Below, one piece after another: positions 13,988 through 23,992 of a DNA stretch of 64,000 bases. The notes under the pieces are model-generated. The model ran no database searches and was not told the DNA's origin. It worked only from the letters and a program-made list of their open reading frames with translations. Position numbers and translations under genes: made by a program. How positions within the stretch are numbered: the stretch's first letter is position 1; every line of letters starts with the position of its first letter. Source of the stretch: Cercophora sp. LCS_1 (taxonomy: Eukaryota; Ascomycota; Sordariomycetes; Sordariales; Lasiosphaeriaceae); contig JAPZLL010000035.1 in the NCBI GenBank assembly GCA_036250225.1, positions 310,001-374,000 of the forward strand. Reading direction: 5' to 3'.

Positions 13988-13997
13988 CCCCCAAACC

Positions 13998-15488
13998 ATG
14001 ATGGAAACATACCACGGCGTGGTGCGCACGCCCACCGACGCCATCAAGCTCTTTGAGGCATGCCGCATCGGCCTGCTGCCGCGCGTGCAGCGACGACTGT
14101 CGGAGAAGGAGCGGCAGGCCATCACCTCGGGCTCTGTCTTTGTGTGGGACGAACGGGAAGCGGGCATGAGGAGATGGACCGACGGGAAATCATGGAGCGC
14201 CAGTCGTGTGTCGGGCAGCTTCCTCACGTACCGGGAGATGGAGGGCAAGCGAGGGAACGGCTTCACTGGCAACCGGCGAGGTGCTGGCAAGACCCCCGAC
14301 TCGAACCGCGGTAGTGACGAGGATCGAGACGACATCGAGCCAGACGGCTACCGGTACAAGGCCGACGGCCTCATGAAGCAGTCCTTCAGCATCACGACGT
14401 CGGCGGGCCAACACCTGCACTTGATCTCGTACTTCAGTAGGAATCAGACGGACTTGATGCAACCGAGTACCGACCCCAACCTCCGCCACCTCGTCCCTGC
14501 CAAGGGCCTGTACCCGGAGTCGAGCCTGAACGAGGCGCCGGTGCCGGCCCTCACAAGAGCTCCGATGCAGCAGTCGTATGGACCACCACCACAACACCCG
14601 CCCCCGCACCACCCGGCTTACGGCTACCAACACCACCAACAACCACCATCACAGTGGCCGCCGTCCCCTGTCGCGACACCGCCGTATAATCACGCCGGTC
14701 ACTACGGGGCAGCACCACCGTACACACAAGGACCCCCTCCGCCGCATCATTACGGGCCTCAGCATCAACAGCCATATCAACAGCCACACCCACACCCACC
14801 CCCGCATCCACACCAGCATCCGCACCAGCATCCACACCACTACGGCCCTCCGCCGCCTCATGTGCAGCCATACGAACGGGCGCCGCTGCCCCCTCCGCAT
14901 CATTCAGCGCCCCCGGCCCCGTTGCCTCCCAGGAACCCAATGCCGCTTCCTCAACCATACCAGACTGCCTCGCCACATCCACATGGCGCCCAGCCGCCAC
15001 CCCGCCTGGCCCCAATTGACTCTCCGCGTTCGCAGCATCTCCAGGCGGCAGCTAGAGAGGCCGTCCAGATCGACCCGCGCCTTGGGACCAATGCCATCCG
15101 TAGTCCGCCAGGGGGTTCCCAAGGACACTCGGGCCCGCCTCTCCCCGCCTTGATCACCCCACAACCGTCAGGATCCGCGCACACACCTCCAACTCGTGCG
15201 CTATCACCATCGCCGCCCAGGAGTTCGCACTCGGATTCCAAGGGACCGGCTCAGACCAATGCAAGCAGGCAACCACATTTGTCGGCCCTACTCTTGCACC
15301 CACACCCGAGCCCGTCCAGCTCGGAACCGAATAGCGCCAACCCCGGCAGTGCTGGTAGCGCCAACAACTCGCCCAAGGGCGCCAACGGAGCCCCGTCCTC
15401 GGCGCACCCCGGGTCCGCGGGGGGAGAGTCAAGACCCCACGAGGACTCGAGGGCTCTGGACAAACTCAACAGGAAGTTTGCCCTCTAG
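13998..15488 (+). CDS. WOPR-domain transcription regulator, Gti1/Pac2 family, Pac2-type
   Basis: Fungal DNA-binding regulator of the family that controls morphological switching, conidiation, mating and virulence (Wor1, Ryp1, Sge1, Gti1, Pac2). Single exon, 496 aa. WOPR part A is at residues 3-90 (TYHGVVRTPTDAIKLFEACR, then SGSVFVWDEREAGMRRWTDG and SWSASRVSGSFLTYREMEGK). Part B is near residues 120-150 (YRYKADGLMKQSFSIT.. HLHLISYF). The wording LLPRVQRRLSEKERQ and VWDEREAGMRRW is Pac2-type; Sge1/Ryp1 proteins have HVPRRPHDRER and IYEE..SGIKRW at these places. The C-terminal two thirds is disordered, rich in Pro, His, Gln and Ser. Two ATGs open the frame (MM); the first was used. It is preceded by almost 10 kb without a gene and by two short uORFs. 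Confidence 0.95.
   Translation: MMETYHGVVRTPTDAIKLFEACRIGLLPRVQRRLSEKERQAITSGSVFVWDEREAGMRRWTDGKSWSASRVSGSFLTYREMEGKRGNGFTGNRRGAGKTPDSNRGSDEDRDDIEPDGYRYKADGLMKQSFSITTSAGQHLHLISYFSRNQTDLMQPSTDPNLRHLVPAKGLYPESSLNEAPVPALTRAPMQQSYGPPPQHPPPHHPAYGYQHHQQPPSQWPPSPVATPPYNHAGHYGAAPPYTQGPPPPHHYGPQHQQPYQQPHPHPPPHPHQHPHQHPHHYGPPPPHVQPYERAPLPPPHHSAPPAPLPPRNPMPLPQPYQTASPHPHGAQPPPRLAPIDSPRSQHLQAAAREAVQIDPRLGTNAIRSPPGGSQGHSGPPLPALITPQPSGSAHTPPTRALSPSPPRSSHSDSKGPAQTNASRQPHLSALLLHPHPSPSSSEPNSANPGSAGSANNSPKGANGAPSSAHPGSAGGESRPHEDSRALDKLNRKFAL
14775..14850 (+). repeat. His/Pro/Gln low-complexity coding repeat
   Basis: Imperfect tandem CAC/CAT-CC-CAG codons encode alternating His-Pro and Gln-His units in the disordered tail of the WOPR protein. 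Such tracts often vary in length between strains. Confidence 0.7.
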
Positions 15489-16821
15489 GAACGGGGATTA
15501 CGGCGGCCTGAAGATAGCTGGACAAATTAACAGGAGAAGCCAATCATGATGGGTACACAGCGGAGGATGCATTTGCGGCGCGACAGCACTGGGCAACGGA
15601 GCATATCCACGGCGGCAAGGCAAGGCACGGACACGGGCAACAGGCAAAGGCGAACGGAATGGCATACGGGTTTTGCATGGCATGGCGTTGGGCGAACAAG
15701 ACACACAACAGGCCCTGTGGGCTTTCATGTTGGCTACACAAGAGGACGTTTTTTCATCGGACTGGGTTACGAGTTTATTCTTACATCACTCATCTTTCAT
15801 AACAACACTGAGAAGCGACCGGCGTAGCGTATCATGTCTTTTGTTGTGCGATGCTTATTTGTGTGCCTGTTCATTTGGGTGATGTGATCTGAATAAGCTT
15901 GTTATTGAGCGTCGGATCATGATCGGCGCTTTTTGGAGTAAGTCTTGTGATCTGATGCTTGTTCTTGTTCTTGAGTAGCTTTTGTCTGATGATCCCGTGC
16001 CGTAATCCCGTTAATCCCATTAGGCTTGTTATATCAGAGTCGTATCGAAGCTTGTTTTCTGAGAGAAGGAAGGTGGTGCCGCGGTGTGGAGTTTCACCAA
16101 AATGCTTATTGTCATGCTTGTTTCAGACGGGCCCCTGGACGAGCTTATTATGACGCGGTTTTCCAAGTTGGTAGTAAAACTTTTAGGGGCCCCCTGGGCT
16201 CATCATGACATGATTTTGTAGCCGGTGAGGCTTTGTTTTTTTTTTTTTTTTTTCAGTGTGGAGTCTTGGGGTTCAACGGTCAAGGAAGGTGGCTAGCTCC
16301 ACGGAGTTTAGATAGGAGGGTTAGTAGGCCGTAGATTGTGTAGCTACTCACGGCGATGTTTTGAGGACAATGTTTTGAGGACAATGTTTTGAGGATGTCA
16401 AGGGATGGAGAAGTGGAACTGGGGCTCGGGATGTAGTGTGGGTGAGTAAGAAGGTGGCGTTATGGTTTTCAGATGGAGTCTGTAAACCGGTTTTGCCAGC
16501 ATCGAATCAGGGGTTTGGTCTATTGGCTGTGTACGTGAGCGGCGCTGAACAATGGTTTGTGTCATGGTCGTGGCCGAAATTGGCGATGGCTTCATGTGTT
16601 AAACAAAGAATAATCGACGCTGCACGTGCGTTTCACGCCCACATTACCTACTGGGCAAGGAAATGACAGACTAGGATTCTTCAAATGGCTCAATTGTCAC
16701 AACTGTCCAGATAGTACCCTACTCCTCGTAAATGCCAAACCCAAAATGCAGTCCTCCGCTCCGTGATCCATCCCAAACGCCGGGGTATCCTACAAAAGAC
16801 ACAAACTGTACAATATAAATA
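15489..16821. other. Convergent intergenic region after the Pac2-like gene
   Basis: 1.3 kb between the 3' ends of the WOPR gene and the DUF6594 gene. AT-richer than the flanks, with a poly-T run near 16234 and a small tandem repeat at 16352-16393. It probably contains the two 3' UTRs. No coding frame is supported. Confidence 0.6.
16352..16393 (+). repeat. Three tandem copies of a 14-bp unit
   Basis: Unit GACAATGTTTTGAG occurs twice exactly (16366-16379 and 16380-16393), preceded by a diverged copy at 16352-16365. A simple local duplication in a 3' region. Confidence 0.85.
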
Positions 16822-18897
16822 TTAAAACAACATGGCAATCACAGCCATAACACCTCCGTAAACACCCACCACAACACCGATATCGCCCTCGCCTTCCTTG
16901 ATGACCACCTCGCCACCCTCCCATACGCCGGTGTCGATCATGCGTCGTCTCAACGCCGCCACGGCAAGGCTGACAACCAAAACCACGGCCATGCGCCCGA
17001 CGAAGTCAGTCACCACGGGAAAAGCCAAAATGGGTCCGATGATGGCGAGTGCACACAGCGCGGCGGCCTGTCCTGCCGGTCCGGCGCCGCGAGTAGACTG
17101 CTCGTCTGAACTCGTGCTGCTAATAACGCTGGCGCTATCCCCGGTTCTTGGCCGAGGGTAATCGTCAAAGCTGGGCTTGCGGGAGGTGGCAGCCGTTGTG
17201 CTTGGGGAGGGAGAGAAGCCTGGCTCTGTTAGATGGGATATGGGCCATGATGAGGAAGGAGACATACCAAAGGTGGTCTTGAGGGGCATCGGTGTGAGCA
17301 TGTCCTCAGAAGTCGTGGGTGAAATGGATGAGGTGGATGATTGACTTGGGGATCGACTGTGCGGCGCGAGGCAGACGAGATCGTCGGTGGGATCGAGGAA
17401 GCGGGTTTCGATCTCGGCGATAGGATTCTTGGTGGCGAGGTACGTTCGGTAGGTCTCAACGTCGGCGAGTGATGCTGAAGGAAGATTCTGAGTATCCTTG
17501 AAGCTGCTCAGGACGTGGTCTATGCGAGGGTTAGTGGTGTCTTTGAGGGGGGGACATGGAGATATCGTACTGTACTGCCCAAGCTTGAAGCCGATCTTGC
17601 CCAAGATGTCTGTCTTGTGCCATTGAAGCTCCCCACCAGCCATAAACTCGGCGCGCCGCGAGGCTGGGAGGATGCAGTTTGCCAGCCTGCGTGTCTGAGT
17701 GTCGGCCGTGTCGAGGCGGTGCAGTTGCTCTTCCAGCTCACTAAGCTCATCCTGAAGGTGAAGGAGGAGGCGGTGATTGAGGGCCTCAAAGCGGCGGTAG
17801 ATTGGCTTGATGCTAGCCTCCCCCGGCTCAACGGGAACCATCCTGGATGTGCTCCGCCGTCGGGAACGCGTGTGAGTGCCCTCTGTGGCTGACAGCTTTG
17901 CTGCAAGAAGCTCGTATCCCGACATGGGCAGCTTCTCAGCCCTCGGGAGATGCTTTGCATGTCCTTGGCCAGGCGCCGATATCCTCGGCTGAAGGTTCCT
18001 TGGTGCGAGATGTGGGTGCTTTGCCGGACCTCGAGCCATTTCAGGGGTGCCGTATCTGGCTTCTTGGGATTGAGGCTCATCTGATTGTGAATCCTCCCCA
18101 TTCTGCGCTGGGTGCTGTGCATCTCCGTTGATGCTCTGCTCTGGTGTTGTCACATCCGTCTCAGCGATGCTGCGCCGACTGACGCTGTCGTTGCTGGACG
18201 AAGATGACGATGCGCTCTGTGGTGACCACTCCCCTGATGACTGCGCTAGCACACGCCTGATATGCTCCTCAGTCACCTCTGGTGAGTCTGGGTCAAGGAA
18301 GCTCAGCGCATTCGGTCTCTTGGGCGCTTCTTGGTGTCGCGTCTCCATTGTTGGCGAACCTTCTCGTGAGCGGGCCTTGGGGGGCTCCTTTGGATCCGTT
18401 CTCATTGGAGGCGCTGTTGAGCTTCGAGGGCGGCGAGAGTTGTTGGCCTGAGCTTCCGAGTCGCAGGTTCGTGCTTGGTGTTCCTGCTGTGCCCTGGGCT
18501 CCCGGCTGTTCTGCAATACCCGGACAGCCGGCGCCGCGCTTTTCGGACGCGTCACTGCCGGCTTTCCCGTTGCGGTCTTGTAGTCAACACTTCTCGGTCG
18601 CTGCTCCTCTCGCGCTTTGCGACTCTCGATGCTGTTTCTCCTCTCGGATTGGCGTACTGGTGGTCTTCTGTCGCTGTCCGCCCGTCTTGGCACGGGTGTC
18701 ACCTCCGGCTCAGATTCCGATTCCGATTCTGATGCCGACTCGGACTCATCCGACTCTGAGCTGGATTCTGTCTGGGGTTCCGCTGTGGGTTGCCTCTTTG
18801 GCGTCACTTCGCGGATGGTCATGGACCTCCTTGCCAGGTCGATGTTCTGCTCGACCTTGGCTTGGAGATGAGACTGCGACATGACTGTGGGATGCAT
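16822..18897 (-). CDS. DUF6594 family membrane protein with long disordered N-terminus
   Basis: The frame is open for 691 aa from the ATG at 18897 (the frame extends upstream only through non-ATG codons). Residues 1 to about 330 are disordered, with a Ser/Glu/Asp run and many Arg/Pro. From about 350 the DUF6594 pattern follows: IYRRFEALNHRLLLHLQDEL, ELEEQLHRLD, then W-to-LGQY. The last 85 residues contain about three hydrophobic helices, the usual C-terminal membrane anchor of this family. Two likely introns are hidden because they are multiples of three without a stop: 17520-17570 (51 bp, GTACGA..CACTAAC..CATAG, splicing to KLGQYNHVL) and one starting at 17267 with GTATGT and ending at 17226 or 17220. 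The mature protein would then be about 658-660 aa. Function unknown. It is convergent with the WOPR gene. Confidence 0.78.
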   Translation of the reverse strand: MHPTVMSQSHLQAKVEQNIDLARRSMTIREVTPKRQPTAEPQTESSSESDESESASESESESEPEVTPVPRRADSDRRPPVRQSERRNSIESRKAREEQRPRSVDYKTATGKPAVTRPKSAAPAVRVLQNSREPRAQQEHQARTCDSEAQANNSRRPRSSTAPPMRTDPKEPPKARSREGSPTMETRHQEAPKRPNALSFLDPDSPEVTEEHIRRVLAQSSGEWSPQSASSSSSSNDSVSRRSIAETDVTTPEQSINGDAQHPAQNGEDSQSDEPQSQEARYGTPEMARGPAKHPHLAPRNLQPRISAPGQGHAKHLPRAEKLPMSGYELLAAKLSATEGTHTRSRRRSTSRMVPVEPGEASIKPIYRRFEALNHRLLLHLQDELSELEEQLHRLDTADTQTRRLANCILPASRRAEFMAGGELQWHKTDILGKIGFKLGQYSTISPCPPLKDTTNPRIDHVLSSFKDTQNLPSASLADVETYRTYLATKNPIAEIETRFLDPTDDLVCLAPHSRSPSQSSTSSISPTTSEDMLTPMPLKTTFGMSPSSSWPISHLTEPGFSPSPSTTAATSRKPSFDDYPRPRTGDSASVISSTSSDEQSTRGAGPAGQAAALCALAIIGPILAFPVVTDFVGRMAVVLVVSLAVAALRRRMIDTGVWEGGEVVIKEGEGDIGVVVGVYGGVMAVIAMLF

Positions 18898-20046
18898 GGC
18901 TCGACGGCGCACAAGGGATTGTTGGCTGATGTGGTGTCACAGAGGAATTGGATGTGAGAATGTCGTCTGGTGTCGTGCGACAAGCTTGTCCTCGGGGGAG
19001 CCGGTTGTAATAAACAACAATAAGGGCTAGATCAGTGGTGGACGACGGCGCAACCAGTGCGACGTGATCAGGATCCTCGGCTGTTCAGGGGCAGGGGCTG
19101 TCAACACACGTGCCAAGACGAGTATCTCAAAGACCATCAGCGAGAAGACGGCATTTCCAGCAATTCCAGAAAGTGAGACGAGCATCTTTAAGAGAGAAGC
19201 GGAGCCGAGTGTCCGAATGGCCGGGTAAGGCTGAAGCAGCAGGAGGAAGGAGGTGTGCGAGCTAGGCGCAACGAGCGCCATTGTGGCCTGATTTTTTGCT
19301 TGTCATGTTTTACATGGGGGATCGCAGCCAGTAGCAAGCCAGGTCAACAAGCTTCGCTGCGTGAGAAGACGGGCAAGACGTAGCGCGGCCGGTGCAAAAC
19401 CACGGCGTTGGTACCTTTCTCTGCGCAAGCGTTGTGTTCCAGCCCCCTGTTGTTTCAGACCATCACAGGCGAAGGGGTCAGTTTCGATGGTGGGGTGGTG
19501 GGGCCGCCGATCGATCGCCGTGCGTCACCCCATTTGCAATGCAGGGGTTCCTGGTCCAGAACAATGTTCGTCCCTCAGCAACTGCATGGCATTCCTTCCA
19601 AATTCCGATTTGCTTTCTTATCGTCTGAACGCTGAAGCTCGAAGCTAGGTTCTGGTTCTGCGAATTCTTGATGGGAAATGCCTGCCAGCCGATTCGTGAC
19701 TATCACGCCGAAGTTGGTACCGAAAAAAACCAAACCGGTTGACGCCCACTTCAGGTCGTCTGAAGGAGACAACGCATCAAAATAAAACCACGATGCATTT
19801 TCAATGGTATCTTTAGGCGGAGTATTGTCAACTGAAGGATTCGGGTCTTGAATATCCCTTTTCGGTGAATGAATACCCCTTCGACTTTTGTGTGTGTGCC
19901 TTTTTTCTGTTAGAAACTAGACCCTGCAGGAAGCGCCGCCAATCCAACAGTTCTTGGCACGCAGCGTCAACAAATCTAGCAGTGCTCTTAACCTCGCTAG
20001 GCACGAGAAGACGTGCCTGGCCTCGTAAAGATGTCACGTCTACCAA
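18898..20046. other. Intergenic region between DUF6594 gene and HET relic
   Basis: About 1.15 kb. A minus-strand frame at 19027-19281 encodes 84 residues with hydrophobic stretches but has no homology cue or splice context and was not accepted. No other structure is evident. Confidence 0.5.
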
Positions 20047-20986
20047 ATGAGTCAGTCACTGCCGCTCCGGCTCAACGAGACAACGCAATGCGATACGTGC
20101 AAATCGCAGAAAACAACCCTTGGCCATATCAGCACCTCAGTTGGTCTCGGTTGCTCCTGCTGCAAAGTACTGCAGGTCGCCATCCTGACCTCTGTGCCCG
20201 AGAATCTGCCCAAGGAGGAGGTTATTGTCCGCCCTGGGTGTTTTGAGAGTTATACGTCAATCACTCTTCCTCGGAATTTCTTCGATAACCCAAATCTCGG
20301 CGAGAACAGAAGATTCTACTCCATTACAGCCTACTGCCTAGAGCTGTACACAGTCTCGCAGGCACCAAAAGTCTCGTGGTCATTAGTGGCGCCACGACGA
20401 CTCAGGTGAACTATAAGGAAAGACAAAAGCACATTCCTTTTCAATCTCTTCCCCAGGCTTTTCAAGATGCAGTGTGCGTCACGCGCGCACTCGGGATACA
20501 ATACTCTGGATTGACGCGCTTTGCATCATCCAGGACGACGCAGAGGACTGGGAAGTCCAGTCTGGCAACGTGGCACGCATCTACAAGTCGACATCCAGTT
20601 CAGAGAAATCTTGGTTTCCGAAGGAGTATCGTCACCTTTACAAGATCTTTGGCAGCGATGTCACGTCTGATTTCAACTGGGACCCATCGACGGCCAAGCT
20701 TTACTGGATGTTTGTCGCAAGCTATGTTAACATCTTTGTCGATACCAAGGCGTTTCCGTCGGAGCTGGAGGCACTGAAAGGACCTGTCATGGGACTGATT
20801 CTTCAGGAAGCACCCATTACAACAGGGTTTGATCCTGGTGGCAAGTCTGGTGTCGTGTATGAGCGGATGGGCGTTTTCAACGTCTATCTGCAGAAACCCC
20901 AAGTTGTGGAGGACTATGAAATGTGTCTTGAGATGGGGGACATATTGAAGGGCTCGGAACATCGCAAAACCGCACCGATCATTTGA
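20047..20986 (+). pseudogene. Decayed HET-domain (heterokaryon incompatibility) gene
   Basis: HET proteins trigger cell death when incompatible fungal hyphae fuse. The relic reads CDTCKSQK..GCSCCKVL near its start, then a degraded core around TTTQVNYKE, then LPQAFQDAVCVTRALGIQY in one frame, and WIDALCIIQDDAEDWEVQSG followed by NVARIY in the next. The LGIxYLWIDALCI motif is split by a one-base loss near 20510, where one C is missing between the TAC and TGG codons. After ARIY the expected continuation is absent and the sequence jumps to a C-terminal-like part (to residue ..RKTAPII, stop at 20986), which suggests an internal deletion. The canonical SHCWG/SYCWG motif is also not readable. The gene is therefore broken; remaining frames have no function I can support. 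Confidence 0.75.
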
Positions 20987-21570
20987 GACATGGCGGATGC
21001 AATTCAACTTGTCGCAATCAGTCGAATATTTTGCAGATCTACACAACATGAAGTCGTCTTCAGCAACTTTTGTCCCAGCTCACACCCCAGGCGGGCATTG
21101 GAGAAGATGTATTGTACAATACCTGCAAGTGCAAAATTCCGCTTGCCAAGACCCGGATCTTGGAAAACGCGATCCTTTGCGCCGAACGGGATTGACAGAT
21201 GTTTGACGGCAAAGCAATGGACAAAGCTCCGCAAATTCGTCCGTTCAAGGCATGACGTCACGCAACCATCAACATGTCAGTCTCAGTCAGACTGGCAGTA
21301 GGGGTGCCCGGATTTGGACAATCCCGGGACGGATCGGCTTCCCGACGTTGGTTTGCAGCACATGCAGGTCAGAAACCCGCATCGGCGATAGGTTGTAAGT
21401 CGAACGCGACCCGATGGACCGCATTCCTTGAAATATCTGCAAACTCACTTCAACGAGGACTATAAATCGAGATATCCTCACTTGTCTGTCGACCTGTTCT
21501 TGTCCATAACAGGCTTAATTCCCAACGAGAGCCATCACCATTCAAATAATCAGAGTTGTGTGCAACCAAA
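20987..21570. other. Intergenic region and promoter of the SDR gene
   Basis: About 580 bp between the HET relic and the SDR start codon. Short frames on both strands have no recognisable features. The right end holds a TATA element. Confidence 0.5.
21461..21467 (+). promoter_or_regulatory. TATA box of the SDR gene
   Basis: TATAAAT lies 110 bases upstream of the ATG at 21571, a normal spacing for a fungal TATA promoter with a short leader. Confidence 0.5.
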
Positions 21571-22397
21571 ATGCCCTCTCTTGAAGGAAAAGTTGCCATC
21601 GTCACCGGGGCCTCTCGCGGCCTCGGTGCAGGCATGGCCCTCGAACTCGCCCGTCAGGGTGCCAAAGTGAATCCACCCCCTTTCACCTCATCAAAACACT
21701 CAACTAACAATGACAACCACAGGTCATGCTGACCTACACCTCCGACTCAAGCGCCAAAAAAGTGGACGATCTCATCACCCAAATCAACCAACTCCCGACC
21801 AATCCCTCGGCCCACAGCTGCAAAGTCGACCTCTCCACACTCGACGCCCCCACCACCGTCCTGGCCGCACTCGATGCCTGGCTCGGCCCCTCGTCCCGGA
21901 TCGACATCCTCGTCAACAACGCCGGCGTCGAAGTAGTCAAGGGCCTCAACGAGTTTACTATCTCTGACTACAACAAAGTCTACGACCTCAACGTGCGCGG
22001 GCCGCTCGTCCTGACAAGTGCTCTGCTCCCGCGTTTCAGCGACGCAAATAATCGCATCATCAATATTGGCTCGGTCGCGGCCCGGGCTGGGTTTTCCCGG
22101 CTCGGTCTCTATTGTTCGTCCAAGGCAGCGCTAGAAGGTCTCACGCGCGTGTGGGCTGCTGAATTGGGACAGAATGGGACGACGGTGAACCAAGTCAACC
22201 CCGGTCCGGTGCAGACCGAGATGCTGGACAGCATTCCCAAGGAGCTGATTGCTGCGCAAAAAGCAGCTACACCTGTTGGGAACCGGGTCGGTACCGTTGA
22301 GGAGATTGCACGAATCGTGGCCTGGTTGGCGAGTCCCGAAGCATCATGGGTATCAGGACAGGTCGTCAGTGCAAGTGGCGGGTGGGCAATGTATTGA
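21571..22397 (+). CDS. Short-chain dehydrogenase/reductase
   Basis: Classical NAD(P)-dependent SDR of 256 aa in two exons (21571-21666 and 21723-22397; 56-bp intron falling between codons). The Rossmann glycine motif TGASRGLG is at residues 12-19, NNAG at 97-100, and the catalytic set is Ser149, Tyr162 and Lys166 in YCSSK. PGPVQTEM and the C-terminal SGQVVSASGG are usual for the 3-oxoacyl-ACP-reductase-like branch, but the substrate cannot be read from the sequence. The residue after the first beta strands (LTYTSD) gives no firm NAD/NADP preference. It is tail-to-tail with the DUF8021-like gene, with only 142 bp between the stops. Confidence 0.92.
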
Positions 22398-22539
22398 TCA
22401 GTACTCCCAACCCACTCACAACTACATTTCTTTGAACCCAATATATCGAACTACCCCTTTTCCATCACAATAACAATTCGTATTTCTACTCTCTCTCAAG
22501 CAAAAAAAAAACAAAACAAAAAAAACTAGACACTGACAA

Positions 22540-23367
22540 TCACAACCGACAAGTCCTTCCTCCACACTCCGTCATGGTATGCACATACCGCAACTTGCCG
22601 CCCTCCAACCTAAACTCATGCTGATCCGCCGCATTCATCATGTGCTCCCAGACGCACAAGATACTCACACTCCCCATACTCTGATCAATCACATACCGCC
22701 GCCTCGTGTTCGGCAACTGGTTGTGATTGCTCGGGATACCCACCGCGCAACTATCGTCCGCTTTGCCGCTCCCCGTATACGCTCCGCCCTCCAACCGGTT
22801 ACACGGCTTCCCCCACGGAATCTTGGCCTCAGCCGTGCTACTGCTCCACAAATCCATGTACGCGTCTCCCGCGGCTTGTATCGCCTCGCGTGAATCCCAT
22901 TTATTTTCGGGGATGGTATCCCATTTTTCGGCCTTGGCGTACTGCAACGTCTTTGCGGCGTTGAAGAGCCAGGAACCGGTGGTGGAGGCGACGGAATCGA
23001 TGAGCGTGATTTTACCCGAGGAATCGTGGCGGATTTGGGTGCCGATGACATACGGCGCTGAGGGGTCGGCGGCGATGAGCTCGGTGTAGGTGGCGCATTG
23101 GACGAGGTCGGTGTTTGTGCGGCGGGAGTCGATTTTGAGCTTTTTGGTGGCTACGACCGACTTGGAGGCGGGGATCACTTTGTTGTTTTCTTCAAAGGTC
23201 CAGTTTGCTGCGACGAACCCTGACAAAGGGTCGAGGGAGCCGGCGGTTTGGGCGGCGACGTAGGCGTCTGCTGCCGCGAGGAGGGATTCGCGGGTGCAGT
23301 CTGCCCGACGGAAGGGGGTGGCGAGGGATGTGCCTGCTAAGGCGAGGACGAGGAGGCGGAGGGCCAT
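22540..23367 (-). CDS. Secreted DUF8021-like protein
   Basis: Single exon, 275 aa, starting at the ATG at 23367. Residues 1-17 form a signal peptide (MALRLLVLALAGTSLAT) followed by PFRR, a possible Kex2-type basic site. The mature part starts CTRESLLAAADAYVAAQ and contains WTFEENNKV, HDSSGKITLIDSV and several Cys near the C-terminus (CGGRTC), suggesting disulfides. This resembles the fungal secreted proteins classed as DUF8021. No catalytic residues are known for that group, so function is unassigned. The frame is open upstream of the chosen start, but only the start at 23367 places the hydrophobic signal at the N-terminus. Confidence 0.8.
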   Translation of the reverse strand: MALRLLVLALAGTSLATPFRRADCTRESLLAAADAYVAAQTAGSLDPLSGFVAANWTFEENNKVIPASKSVVATKKLKIDSRRTNTDLVQCATYTELIAADPSAPYVIGTQIRHDSSGKITLIDSVASTTGSWLFNAAKTLQYAKAEKWDTIPENKWDSREAIQAAGDAYMDLWSSSTAEAKIPWGKPCNRLEGGAYTGSGKADDSCAVGIPSNHNQLPNTRRRYVIDQSMGSVSILCVWEHMMNAADQHEFRLEGGKLRYVHTMTECGGRTCRL

Positions 23368-23992
23368 GATCACGGTGGTATGAAGGGTAAAGAGGGGCGA
23401 TGAAAAGAATCCATCATGGTGGAGAGACGCAGAGAATGGGGAATTAATATCATTATTCGACACAGACAAATGGAAATGCCGTGGTGAGCTCGGGCATCGA
23501 CGACGAATACCCATATGAGCCAAAGAGCACCGGGCTGAGCCAGGGGCGGCAAAATAACGGCCCCCTCATTTTCTCCGCTGATGGACAGGCGCCCAGAAAC
23601 AATCCGGCAGCATCCGGATATACAAAGGCTTGGTATCGCAGTTTTGGTAGACAACGGCCGGCGTAAGGGTTACCGAGTCAATCTCAATATCCACCACTGA
23701 CCCGACGCGGATCTTGTTCAGTCTCCCGGGTTGACAAGACATGAGACACCAAATCGCAACATTGCTCAATGCACACAAACGCTCCTCTATCCCACTCGAT
23801 TGAGATCCTTAGGTATGCCGCAAAAAACACAAGCGCTCTAGACTTATGCCCCGCCGGACTGTCAAAATCCTCCCGAATAAAATACAGCGAAAAGACATGT
23901 CCACTGAAGCTTCAAAATCCACACAATCCCCGCCCAAACACCCGGAATAATGCACATCAGCAACAACTGCTTCGTAACAACCAAAAATCCAT
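23368..23992. other. Intergenic region, DUF8021-like promoter / TOR 3' end
   Basis: 625 bp. It holds the presumed promoter of the secreted protein gene and the 3' flank of the TOR gene, which is transcribed in the same direction. No coding frame or RNA gene seen. Confidence 0.5.

Larger units (their letters stand above)
4243..13997. other. 9.75-kb region without a supportable gene, upstream of the Pac2-type regulator
   Basis: No open frame here has a recognisable domain, a convincing start or a chain of spliceable exons. The longest (9111-9971 plus; 5985-6587 minus) are low-complexity translations of GC-rich DNA. The stretch has many homopolymer runs (A/T tracts near 6959, 9020, 9240, 12182, 12437 and 13270) and short tetranucleotide runs (near 5288, 9971 and 11650). 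No tRNA, rRNA or transposase-like sequence was noticed by eye. Base composition is similar to its surroundings, so it does not look like an AT-rich RIP-mutated transposon block. The most economical reading is a very long 5' regulatory region and leader for the WOPR gene starting at 13998, possibly with non-coding transcripts; that is inference. Confidence 0.55.

Noticed and set aside
19027..19281. 84-codon minus-strand hydrophobic frame
   Set aside because: No signal-peptide or family features and no supporting context; could be chance.
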